A stretch of DNA of 64,000 nucleotides from Macrolepiota albuminosa (taxonomy: Eukaryota > Basidiomycota > Agaricomycetes > Agaricales > Agaricaceae), in contig JAMWFC010000049.1 of NCBI GenBank assembly GCA_027475525.1, forward strand, positions 2,836,947 through 2,900,946, given 5' to 3'. Below are positions 52,515 to 63,035 of the stretch, in pieces. The notes below the pieces were generated by a model. It had not been told where the DNA came from. It ran no database searches and was given only the letters and a program-made list of their open reading frames with translations. Position numbers and translations under genes: made by a program. How positions within the stretch are numbered: the stretch's first letter is position 1; each line of letters begins with the position of its first letter.

Positions 52515-55500
52515 TCACAGCGGATCTCTTGCAGTTTGGGGGGGAATAAAATCAGGAAGCACCCGCCTAAATTTATCAATTGCCATCGAGGCCAATTCTT
52601 GCCACATGGCCACCTTTTTGTGGGCATATGACTGGAGACCTCTTTTCTTCACTGACATACCACGCTTCGACCAAATATCTGCCTGGTTGAAGAAATACTG
52701 AACTGTCCACTCCATTTCACTCGTGACAAGCTGACATTCCTCTGTCCATCTGCTGCGTTGTGCTCTAGCACGTAGATAATGAACACGATTAACTGAAGAG
52801 ATATGTTCACGAACGGATGTAATGATAACGGAAATGTTAACAAGAGGACTCACATTCAGAAATAGTTGCAGATTCATTTTCTGCATCAGAATTAGAGTGC
52901 CATATCCAAGATACCTTGATCCTTGATGAACCAGGAATGTTGGGATCTCGTATAGCTGTGCTTGCATTCAAATCCGCTTTCTGTAGAACTGGATACTTTC
53001 TCTGAATGCTGGGGTCCGATCCCAGTCGCAGCAGAGCACTGCGGCATTGTGCATAGGCACGAGCCTTCACCAGGATTGAGGCCTGGATTCTTTGAAGAGA
53101 TGCGCGAGCTCGAGTTTTCACATTCTTGCTTGGGGCGACCCAGACGACGTGAGAATATAGGAATGATTTCTCTGCAATGAATTCCCGAAGGGCTTGCAGG
53201 AGCCTTTCAATTTGAATCAAGCGCAGATTGCGCTCTATCATTGTTAATGGTGAGACATTACCCATGATCATAGATGGGAAGGAGATTTCAAAATCTTCTG
53301 GAACAACTACATCCGTTGGTTCAAGGTTATCCGCTGGCGGTACCAGCGGATCCGCTGGTTGTCCATCTTCTGCCATTTCATTGTCGTCAAAGGCTCCGGG
53401 AACTTCATCCGGTTCCAGGGGGGCAGTCCGCCTTCCACCAGCAATGAACCCGCTCCTGTCCTGAGAAGCAGCAAGGACATTGAGTCGAACCCTTAATATT
53501 TCTCTTTCCGCCTCGACCTTTTGCCGATCATCATTGCTTGCATGCCGATTCAAACGGCGAACCTGGTCCTGAATTGCAATTCTGAGCTTCCAATTAGTGA
53601 AATAGTTTGGGCCATCAGCAATACACCTTACTGCTGCTCCTCAATGTCAAGGGCAAGTTGAATCCAGAAGGAATGAATATCCATCGCTGCAACATCCGTT
53701 GAGTAGTTTCCACTGTCTGCTGCCATTCGGTCTTCACTTGCACTATTGAAGGTCATTGTACGAGCTTTCAGAATATCCATTGCTTTACAGTTTCCCTCCT
53801 CTCTGAGCCTTTCTGCCTTAGCTATTCCGGCTTCCCAGCTTGTTAGTAAATCCGTTGATATTCCGACGGATCGCTCGGTGAAATATTGAACGGCTGCATC
53901 TCTCATCTCAACAGCAGTCCTGTACTTTCGACATAGGAATGGAACCATGTCAAGCAGCTTCTTCCAGTTTGAGTCACACATGTGATCATCAAGGATTTCT
54001 GCCCGATGTGCCAAGGTAGCCGTACGGGCCATCTGTGAGACTTCATTTAGTGTAGACCAGAGACTTTCAATTATCTCCCCAGCCAAATGACCGGCCCCAG
54101 GAATGAAGGACGGGGCAAAGCAGAAAAAACAATCCTCCTTATGCCCATGGACATGAAGAAGTCCTATTGCAAAGTCCACGAGTAGATTATCTGGCAGGAC
54201 TTCTCCGGCCTCGGCAAGCCGTTCAGAAAATTTGACACACCACTGGCATGCTATGTCATATACCAGTAGGAGACGCTGAATCCCATCCATGTTGGTCGTC
54301 TTAACTGCCCGTGTGATGGAAAAGTCTGTGTAAACCTGGCCTTCACCACGGGTCAAGTTTGTTACACTATTAGGAGCAAAGCAGCCGTGCCGTGTACATG
54401 CCGTTGCAACAATACCAGTAATGTCGCATGACTTGTTCATCATCAGGGCCTTTTCAATAGCTTTGAATGTGTTTTCACAGGCGGCTCCCTGGACAGCCGG
54501 AGGTCCAGCGGATGGCCGACGGACAGGATTGAATTGATGAGCGGACGGCGGACAGGTAGAGTTAAAGAATGTCACTCACCGTTGGCTGTTCCTTTGCGCG
54601 CTTGAGATAGTGGGTGAGCTCATCCCTCCTGGCCATCATACCACCGCCTTCTGAATGCCATACATCATGAGCAGGATTAGAATGTCGGACGTGATCCGCC
54701 TTGAAGTTGCCATCCATCATTAAAGAACGATTGAACTTCCACCGGACGGGATCTTCTTCCCAGTTGGATGGAAGATTGACTCCTGGTTGGGGACAAGTTG
54801 GACAGAATATTGCAAGTTCACCACGGTCCGGCGCCATGGGATGCCTCGATTCATCATGGCCAAAGCCTGCCCACTTCAACTTCTTCAGCCACCGCCATGA
54901 ACGAGAAAGTCGTCGTAGCTCACGGTAAAGGTTATCCACCTCACCAGAAGATGCAATCAGGGAAGTTATTCTTGCAATTTTCTGCCAGTACTGGTAGGCG
55001 GATGCTTTGCACTCTAGATTTGTCAGACGGAAGTCGTCCAGCACAGCTGTTGTAAAATATGTTTGTGTCCGATCAAATGTACTGGGGACCAGCTGCGAGC
55101 GGATGGTATCCTCCACCAAGACATCCATCCCAGAACACTCACATGAAATGACAGTGATGTAGTGTACTCCAGTTGTGTGAACAATCCGTTGTATTGGATT
55201 CCCAAAGCAATCATATCTGTCCATACGGAACCCGTTCGTGGCTGGCCGATCTTCTGGAATATCTTCTATTGGCACATTATTCTCTGGGTCCTCTTGCTCT
55301 TCCTCTTCCATGATTTGATCAAGGCTGGCATCCTGAAGTCTGCTCAGGAAATCTGAAGTCATGGATGGATGCGCTGCCGGATGTCCCGGATCGCTATCCG
55401 CTGATGGAAGTTCAACATCCAGTTGATATTCGAGTCGTAGAAACTCTTGCTCCTGAATGTCCTTTTTCCGCTCGTGGTCCTCAAGAGCCCTGACCCTGAC

Positions 55501-56150
55501 CTTCCCTTGATGACAGTTTGCATGCAATGAATTGTGTTGGATATAGAAATACCCTCCAGTATCCGACATATTCATTGGTTGGAAATACCTACCATTCCAT
55601 ACTTCAGGTCGGTGAAACGGGTTGGAGTCGTGCGTGCGGCGGAAACATCCGCGACAGAATATTCTTGACCCAATGCAATCACGGCATCGCCATCGTGCGA
55701 GGTAATGGTCAGGACAAGCAAGGCAATCAGTAACGTCATCCATTGATTCACGACCAAGCAATCCATTGAGCAACTGTGGAACATGGTTGATGAAGTCGTT
55801 AAGATAATCTGCCTGTGTCTATGTATGAACTTGAATAATTCGCTCTCAATAATAGCATACATTCAAATCACCTTTACATGCCTTATGGATACGGGCATTG
55901 TATTATCTACATCATCTACCGTTGGATTATTGTCCAAGTGTGCAAAGTTATCATCATCTGCAAATGCCGCAGATGGTGCACCAGTTACAATGGGAGCGGG
56001 ACCCAGTGGTAGCCGTTGTGTTATGAGGACTGGCAACCCTCGTGTGTTCTGAGTGAGTCGTGTCCTTTCCTCAGCAAACGGGATGAGGTCCCTTTGTCTG
56101 ATGACTGTTGTTTTTGGTCGCTTGCGTTTCTTTAGAGAGTTCAGGTTCAT
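52515..56150 (-). CDS. KDZ transposase with N-terminal CxC cysteine cluster
   Basis: Five exons: 55872-56150, 54580-55812, 53632-54488, 52854-53581, 52515-52792. GT-AG introns are 59, 91, 50 and 61 bp, phases 0, 0, 2 and 1; the product is 1124 aa with no stop. Basic N-terminus (LKKRKRPK); CxC2-like cluster at about 123-170 (CLACPDHYLARWRCRDCIGS, CRGCFRR); Cys/His block CTRHGCF; KDZ catalytic core with YDIACQWC (Asp about 582), LLVDFAIGLLHVHGHKEDCF and GAGHLAGEIIESLWSTLNE (Glu about 645); conserved C-terminal part (LQKADLNASTAIRDPNIPGS, VTSEMEWTVQYF). This is the Kyakuja-Dileera-Zisupton family, RNase H-fold cut-and-paste transposases expanded in basidiomycetes. Length and motifs look complete. 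Confidence 0.9.
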
Positions 56151-56392
56151 GATCAAAATATCTATGGCCAGGACCTAGCCATTGTACGGGATATCTAATG
56201 AGACCGCTCATCGATATCGGCAATATGCCCCAATTTGGACGGGCCGGATACCAGCGGACAGCGGACCCTATCCGTCGAAGACAAACGGAATCCGTTTGTC
56301 ATCAACGGACACTGAACGGAAAATCTATATTTTATCATGTGATCCTTCGGTTGAGAACTGTGTGGTTGCAGAAAATTATATTGTCTACAAAC
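56151..56392. promoter_or_regulatory. Bidirectional promoter with CGG-N3-CCG palindrome
   Basis: 242 bp between the divergent ATGs of the transposase and the 689-aa gene. Holds the perfect inverted repeat ACAAACGGAATCCGTTTGT at 56281-56299 (CGGAATCCG core) and further CGGA/TCCG copies (CAGCGGACAGCGGACC, TATCCGTC, AACGGACACTGAACGGA). Inverted CGG triplets are the classical target of Zn2Cys6 regulators, one of which this element encodes. Confidence 0.6.
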
Positions 56393-58694
56393 ATGTCTGC
56401 CCTCCTGCAACCGCCTGAACCAATATTTTCACCAAAGAAAAGACGAGTGGAACCGATATTTACAGCGGAAGAAAGATCTATCTTTGAACCATACAAGGAA
56501 CTCTACCGCTCCTCAACTACTCCTCAAGCTCGGACTGCTATCTTGAAGGATAAAATCCTAACGGATATTTTCAACTACTGGGCCACTAAGGGGACAGAGC
56601 CAAAGACAGGGGAAGAGTGGGCAGAGAGAATCAAAGTAGGTACAGCAACTCATTGCAAAGAACTAGACATCATTTGCTTGAATAGAAGGTTGTCCAGTAT
56701 ATCAAGAATTGCTGGCGCCCTTATTACCAGCATAAAGATCCAAAGGTGCTCCTGAAAACTTCACTGCAAGATGTTGTCCGGCAGACAATGGCAAAGGAGA
56801 TAAACGAGGAGATCCAGAACTTGTTGAGGGGTAAGGATCACAACGCCTCGGGATTGGATGCATTTGCACAATATAATGTGGCTGTCAAAAATGTTATGCA
56901 TCAACTCACACCGCAGGAGGAAAGTCGTTTACGGAAGATGGCGGCAGAATGGAGCGAAAAAGGAAATCCGCCAGAAATTCAGCGCAAGTTGGTACTGCTT
57001 CCATCCCCCATCCGTCCTCTATTCGTTGTACATCCGTCCGCTTGATTCCGCTTTCTAATCGTTGTCTCTCCAGGAAGGCCCGAAAGCACGGTTTGAAGCG
57101 TGTGGACGATGCAGATGTGCTTCGATTTAGAGAGATGGGCATGTTGAGTTGGACTGTTGTTGGTTGGTATGCAGATGAAGGCATGACTATTAGAATGTAT
57201 GTGGTGCCATCATTCTTTAAACAATTTTGACACCAATTATAGTCATGACAATATGTCATACTTGACCCATGCTAACCGACCTACCTTTCAAGACTCCTTT
57301 CCTGACCTTGTTAGTGACCTCAACAAGAAGATGATGGATTACATGTCTGCTCTTCTTGGTAGAGACATGCCGTCCAACATGCAATCACCCCATGATTTGA
57401 CTCCTCCTATCCTTACACGCCATGACCTCATCCTTGATCTGGATAGGGATGGATTCCCAATATTACCAGCAGATCCAGGACCAAATATATTTCAAACTCG
57501 GGCAGAATTGGAAATGCTTGTCCGGGACTATCTAAATACTCATTACAGTGAATCCTAGTTTTCTCCACCTTTGCTCATCATCTGATCACCCCATCAGAAA
57601 TTGTGTCTGGTTACCGTTATGAATCTGCTCCTTACAAGGCAGTGAGGACCAATGATCAGCAATTCATACATTCAAGGTATCTTCCAGAGGGTCTGATATT
57701 CCAAGATCCTCATAATCTTGGTCGGCCTGAGCTATTGCGTCTGCTGAACTTCTGGAGAGACCGTCAAGGACAGTATGGATCCGGTGATACCTTCCGCTGG
57801 ACGGTTTATCTCAACCGTCACAAGCAGCCAGTAGCTGCCGAGTACGGCACCCGAGCTGATCGTGAAAAAAATGCGGCAGCAGCAGCAGCACGTAAGGCTA
57901 CACGCAAAAATGGAGGGAAAAATCGGAAACAGAGGCCAACACCATCAGCGGTAGTCGATGGCAACAGTAGGACCATTGCTAATGATGGAGCCGCTGATGG
58001 CGGATCCGCTTTAGTCACCGGATCTGCGGTAGTCGATGGCAACAGTAGGACCATTGCTAATGATGGAGCCGCTGATGGCGGATCCGCTTTAGTCACCGGA
58101 TCTGCAGCCAACTTGGAGTGGCAACGGGGGCCTACACTTCCCCTGTCACCTAGCGTACCACACACACCACTGCCTGACTTACAGGAGGAACCTCCTGTCT
58201 TGCGCTCACCGCACACTCCCCAGCCTCAGCGCCACAACAGATCCACGGTTCACAACGAATCCCGACCAAATGTATCAGCTTCCGCTCACGACGAGTCCGC
58301 TCTCGACGAATCCGTTCATGACGGATGTGTTGATGATACAGCAGTGGTAGATGCCACTACCATCCACCTCTTACAACAAAGAGGATGGAGCCATCCAGAC
58401 CCTCCAATTAATGGCCCTAGTGATGGTTCCCCTAGATATAGAGTGTCAAGAAGGGTGCTCGACATTCTTCAAGATGAGGACAATGACCAATTTGAAGGTG
58501 AGGGAAGGCCGGCATTACAAAACCAAAAGAAGCGCAAGGCATTGCCTAACCAATTGTCAACAAATTCCAAGCGACCCCGCAAGTCTCAAGCACAAATGTT
58601 ACAGGAGGATGCAGCTCGATACATTGATATGTCTACACCAGCAAAAAGGAGTAGCAGCCGCACTAAGGTCATTCAACCAGTCCGCCGTCATTGA
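56393..58694 (+). CDS. 689-aa conserved-looking protein of unknown function (KDZ cargo)
   Basis: Five exons: 56393-56635, 56686-56987, 57074-57196, 57243-57547, 57598-58694; all GT-AG and the frame closes at 58694. N-terminal helical region (IFTAEERSIFEPYKELYRSS, VVRQTMAKEINEEIQNLLRG), a compact middle (GMLSWTVVGWYADEG, LTRHDLILDLDRDGFPIL), a Trp/Arg block (LLRLLNFWRDRQGQYGSG), a basic Ala/Lys tract (AAAAAARKATRKNGGKNRKQ) and a disordered tail with likely nuclear signals (QKKRKALPNQ, SKRPRKSQ). A 78-bp exact tandem duplication (57949-58104) repeats AVVDGNSRTIANDGAADGGS. No known domain is recognised. Divergent from the transposase, it may act in transposition or its control. Confidence 0.65.
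57949..58104 (+). repeat. 78-bp coding tandem duplication
   Basis: Two copies starting GCGGTAGTCGATGGCAACAG, essentially identical, in frame (26 aa each). Identity suggests a recent event. Confidence 0.85.
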
Positions 58695-58798
58695 TGTGGG
58701 GAAGGGGGGAATGTTATATTACATTTTGTAAACTATAGGGTTACAAAAATGTACGAATGTGTGTCATAATGAAAAAAAAAATATGTGATTGTCCATCT

Positions 58799-60694
58799 TC
58801 ACTTCTCTTCTGTTGCCTTCCGTCTCTCAGTAAGCCGACTGGATGATCGGGTCCGTTGCATCGGCGGCCGACTACTTTGAGAGTTGCTGCAAGCCCGTCC
58901 CCTTGGGCCAGGGAGAGGGTCCTCGGCAGGGACTGGGACGGAAGATGGTTGAGGGGGTGACGGAGATGTTCGTGCGGGAGTCGTCCCTGAGGATGTTTGT
59001 TGAAGCGGGGACGGAGCAACGGTGAGAGCGGATAAGTCAGCGGCGTAATGGGATTGGTCAGTGGCAAGGGCAGAGGTGTCACCAGTGGGAACGGATATGT
59101 CAGCAGTGGCAGGGGATTGGTCAGCGATGGGGTCAGGAGTGGTTTCTTCCTCTTCAACGATGGGTCCAAGTCCACTGTGCCCTGTTGGATGCACTGCCAC
59201 ATCATCCTGAGCTGACGGACTGGAGGGACGGGTAGAGATGTGAAGTTGATTCTGCAAAGTGTCAACCACACCCCAAATATTGCGGATCTGCTCTTCCGTC
59301 TGACGGATACGTCCGGCGTGGTCTTCAAGTGTCTCACCCGCAAGAGAAACATTCGTTTGCAGGGTTTCTATGCGGCCACCGAGCGTGTCGACCTGAGTCT
59401 GGTAGCGACGGAAGAAGTCCTCAATACACGGTAACCAGCTCGCCTCAGCCGTGACAAACCCGTCCCGCACCTGCTCCCCAACATTCCGCAATGCTTCCTG
59501 GAACCCATTCTCCATCCTGTCCAAACGGCTCTCCACCCCTGCCATTACACCAGCCACAATGTCCTCACTGTGGCTAGACTCCATTGCCCGCTCCTTGCCC
59601 TTTCCCTTGACCGGAAGAGGGTCCACTGGGCGGTTGGAGGTCGACGGTTGGGATGGACGGACGGACGGTTTTGATGGTCCCGCGATTGGACTGGTTGGTT
59701 CATCTGCTAACTATTGGTTAGCTATTTGAGCAGGAAAAGAGTTTCATACCGTCATCACTCTCAATAATCGTCACTGACTTCTTTCTCAGTGGTTTTTTCC
59801 CCTTTCCCTTGTTGCTGGGCTTGACGGTTTTCTTGACAATCGTCAGGCTGCATGTTCGTTTGCGAATGAGCCGGCAGGGATCGCATGCGGTGCCGCCCTT
59901 TGTCCTGACACACTGTAGCCGCTTACTTGTGCAATATTGGCAAGGGGGGTTGATGTGCTGACCCTCGCGACGAGGTGCTGTCCTCAGATACCTGCCCAAC
60001 AGCATCCCTCCAGTAATTTCCCCCTTCGGTATTCTGCCCTCTTGTTCTTCCTCTTCCTCTTCCTCTTCATCCTCGTCCTCATCCTCGTCCTCCTGCTCCT
60101 TCTGTCGACGATAGGTACCAGGAGGAGGTTGACCAATATAGGTCACCCGTTTTGGCTTCTTGGGATTTGGCGACGGACCAGACAAATCTCCTGCCGCTGG
60201 AGGACTCGGTCGTTTTCTCTTCTTCGGAATCGGTGACGGACCAGACGAATCTCCTGCTGCTGGCCTATGACCTATCCGGTCTTCTCGTGCCGGTGCCGTC
60301 GACGGACCGGCCTCGGTCGACGGATCAGGTCATTCTTCGCCCCCACTTGGTTCCTCCCCCCTTCCGCTCCTCTGGGTCCATTTCTTCGCAGCGTCCTTCA
60401 ACCGCCTGGTCATATTCTCGTCAGAAAGCTTGCTCTGGAGTAGCGGGATAACTTCGTTGATGAAACTTCTCCTGGCATCAAGGAGGAGTTTCTTGTCATC
60501 CTTGACGTCCCTAACCTTGAACCACATGTCAATCTACAGGACGACTATTAGTGCATGTCTATTAGGCAGGAGTGCTTGTATCTTACCAGGTCCTTCTGCT
60601 GTGCTTTGAGTTGTCGCAGGTCTCCTCTGAGAGCAAGGTATAATACTCGAACATCCGTGTCAACGACCCGTTGGTGGAGTTCTTCGTTAGACAT
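58799..60694 (-). CDS. Zn(II)2Cys6 and coiled-coil protein (KDZ cargo)
   Basis: ATG 60694 (MSNEELHQRVV). Exons 60587-60694, 60347-60533, 59750-60283, 58799-59703. The 63-nt GT-AG intron 60284-60346 is my proposal: it removes an in-frame TGA at 60330-60332, keeps the frame and contains a CTGAT branch-like site; without it the ORF has one stop at codon 104 of 598. Product about 577 aa: helical N-terminus, Pro/Lys stretch, long Asp/Glu run, then CQYCTSKRLQC and CDPCRLIRKRTC, spaced C-x2-C-x6-C-x8-C-x2-C-x7-C as in fungal Zn2Cys6 DNA-binding clusters. The C-terminal half has a coiled coil (VMAGVESRLDRMENGFQEAL, VDTLGGRIETLQTNVSLAGE) suited to dimerisation. A DNA-binding role at CGG triplets is inferred. 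Confidence 0.6.
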
Positions 60695-60890
60695 GGCGGA
60701 TGGAGGATTAAAGAAACGGACGAGAACTTTACACAAAGCAAGTTCTGAAAATAGATATCATGTGACCCTGTTTAAGTTACAAAAGAAGTTTGATTTATTG
60801 CTTGACAAAACCTTACTTTGTTTATCTTACAGTTTAGTAAATAACAATTAGCTAAGCAGGCCAAAAAAGGCAAACGTCTTAATGTTCATT

Positions 60891-60969
60891 GCACTAAGCA
60901 GGAGTCGAACCCACCTACTGCAACACACAATAAAGACCAATGGATAATATTCCACTAGACCATGAATGC
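60891..60969 (-). tRNA. tRNA-like unit 1 of right array
   Basis: 79 nt. Acceptor GCATTCA/TTAGTGC pairs at six of seven positions; A box TGGTCTAGTGG; B box GGTTCGACTCC. The anticodon arm (CCATTGGTCTTTATTGTGTG) does not fold cleanly. A pol III transcript is plausible; a working tRNA is doubtful. Confidence 0.5.
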
Positions 60970-61105
60970 TTACTGTATACTGCTATAGTCTAAATAGATA
61001 TCATGTCACTCTGTTTAAATTAGGACCTTACTTTGTTTATTATACTGTGTAGTAAATAACAATTAGCTAAGCAGGTCAAAAATTGCAAACGTTTTAATGT
61101 TCATT

Positions 61106-61184
61106 GCACCAAGCAGGAGTCGAACCCACCTACTGCAACACACAATGAAGACCAATGGATAATATTCCACTAGATTATCGATGC
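61106..61184 (-). tRNA. tRNA-like unit 2 of right array
   Basis: 79 nt, acceptor GCATCGA/TTGGTGC pairs at all seven positions with wobbles, B box GGTTCGACTCC. The A box is degenerate (ATAATCTAGTGG). Substitutions in both acceptor strands keep pairing relative to unit 1. Confidence 0.5.
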
Positions 61185-61303
61185 TTACTGTACACTGCTA
61201 TAGTCTAAATAGATATCATGTCACTATGTTTAAATTAGGACCTTACTTGGTTTATCATACTGTGTAGTAAATAACAATTAGCTAAAAACAGTGAGACGAA
61301 AAT

Positions 61304-61381
61304 GCACTAGTAGGAATCGAACCCGTCTACTGCAAGACATAATAAAGACCAATGGATAATATTCCACTAGACCACCAATGC
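61304..61381 (-). tRNA. tRNA-like unit 3 of right array
   Basis: 78 nt, acceptor GCATTGG/CTAGTGC pairs at seven positions with wobbles, A box TGGTCTAGTGG, B box GGTTCGATTCC. Confidence 0.5.
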
Positions 61382-61462
61382 TTACTTTACATTGCTATAA
61401 TGTAAATAAACATCAGTCTATTCTTCTGTGTGTGGTCAAAAATATTTGAGTTCGATCTCAAT

Positions 61463-61540
61463 ACACTAGAGGGAGTCGAACCCACCTAATGCAAGATACA
61501 AGGAATACCAATGAGAAATATTCCACTACACCACAGATGC
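61463..61540 (-). tRNA. tRNA-like unit 4 of right array
   Basis: 78 nt, begins GCATCTG, A box TGGTGTAGTGG, B box GGTTCGACTCC. The acceptor 3' strand (CTAGTGT) pairs poorly. The surrounding unit is diverged from units 1-3. Confidence 0.4.
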
Positions 61541-61757
61541 TTCATGTATAATGCTATGGTGTAAATCAATATCAGTCCAACATTCCGCTACAAACCATGG
61601 TTTTCCTCTTTCCTGTATACTTCTATGGTGTAAATAAATATCAGTCTAATATTGTCAATTCAATACAGATGCACCAGTTGCAGTAAAATCTCTATCCGTT
61701 CAAATTCTGTATGGGTCCGTTTGTGCACTACATGAACACCGTCCTGACTTGTAGCAA

Positions 61758-61838
61758 GCGCCTGTGGTAGAATGGAATATTCATCAATTGATATTTCATA
61801 TTGTGCACAAGAAGTGGGTTCGACTCCCACTAGTTCAC
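61758..61838 (+). tRNA. tRNA-like sequence, right TIR
   Basis: Mirror of 48889-48969, with identical A and B boxes. Confidence 0.45.
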
Positions 61839-62220
61839 ATTATATAATAACAGCAGGCCGCTGACGTCCGCTAGCGTCATGAATTTGATCCGTTGAAAAC
61901 TCCAGAGATTTCTGCAGCGGGATAAGATGGACGAGTCGACGCATGTGGTCATTCCAGTGCTCATGACCAGTTGATAATACACTGTGGCGGGCTACCTTTG
62001 TGCTGGCCTTTGTAAAAAAGGTAGTCAGCCCTAGTGTATCGTCACTTGTCATGTGAACTGGAATGATTTCATGTGTCAACTCCTCCATCCTTTCTCGTTT
62101 CAGTAATTCCTAGAGTTTTGGTCAGATCCACTACCACAGGCGCATACTCCAGGTCAGTGCGATGTATATGTAGAGCAAAAATGCACCCATATAAAAACAC
62201 AGCATTAGTCCCTGTTAAGG

Positions 62221-62298
62221 TGAAGTAGGAGTAGAACCCACCACTGTACACAATATTGAATATCAATAAATGAATATTCCACTGAACCACTGGGACTG
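62221..62298 (-). tRNA. Degenerate tRNA-like sequence, right TIR
   Basis: Mirror of 48429-48507, with the same B-box-like GGTTCTACTCC. Confidence 0.35.
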
Positions 62299-62957
62299 GT
62301 TGCACCGCTGACGTCAGCTGGCTCACATGCCGACGTCAGCTACCGTCCGCTACCGTCCGCTGGCATGCCAGCGGACAGCGGACACTCACGCACCCTCTTC
62401 CACCCTTCCCCCTCTTTCTCCCCAGTGCCATCCTCTCCACTCCCCACACTACCTCACACGCCACCCCCGTCCACCACATGCACCCCGCTTCCCTCCTCCC
62501 CCCTGACCTGACGTCCGACGTCTGCTACGTCCGCTGGGGTACCAGCGGACACCCACGCTCCTCCCCTTCCCCCTTCCCCCTCTTTGTCCCCACCCCCATC
62601 CCTCTTCCGCCACCCCCCACACTCTCCAAGACGCCACCCCATGCGGCGGACACCCACGCACCCCGTTTCCTTCTCTCCCGCCCTGATGCCGGACGATGCC
62701 GGGGGTTGCCGACGGATTCCCGTGGATTCCGACGGATGCCGACGGATGCCAGCGGGTCACGACGGCTGCCGGCGAACTCCGACGGATGCCAGCTGATGGC
62801 TGCTGATGCCAACGCCCCTTTCAGGCCACGAAAACTCTTTTGGGAGGTATGCCACCCCCCTTCCACCTCAAAAAATCCATACAGGAACCTGCGGAAACGT
62901 AGGTGGGCGTCCGTTCATTGTGTTATCCGACCTTTGAATCTATCCGTTAGTAACGGA

Positions 62958-63035
62958 CCTGTGGTGCAACGGTTAAATGTGTGTTCCGTTGCTGGAGGCT
63001 TTCCCAAGGCCGGGGGTTCAATTCCCCCCCACAGG
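62958..63035 (+). tRNA. tRNA-like sequence in right TIR
   Basis: Mirror copy of 47641-47718. The acceptor stem is intact; the T-loop reads TTCAATT instead of TTCGATT, and there is one change before the anticodon stem. Confidence 0.55.

Larger units (their letters stand above)
60838..61600. repeat. Right subterminal tandem array of tRNA-like units
   Basis: A 215-bp unit (AAATAACAATTAGCTAA landmark at 60838, 61053, 61268) is repeated and each copy carries one tRNA-like sequence on the minus strand; a fourth, more diverged unit follows to about 61560. Confidence 0.75.

Noticed and set aside
60838..61560. CRISPR-like array
   Set aside because: The 215-bp spaced repeats are tRNA-like units within a eukaryotic transposon; no short identical repeats with unique spacers.
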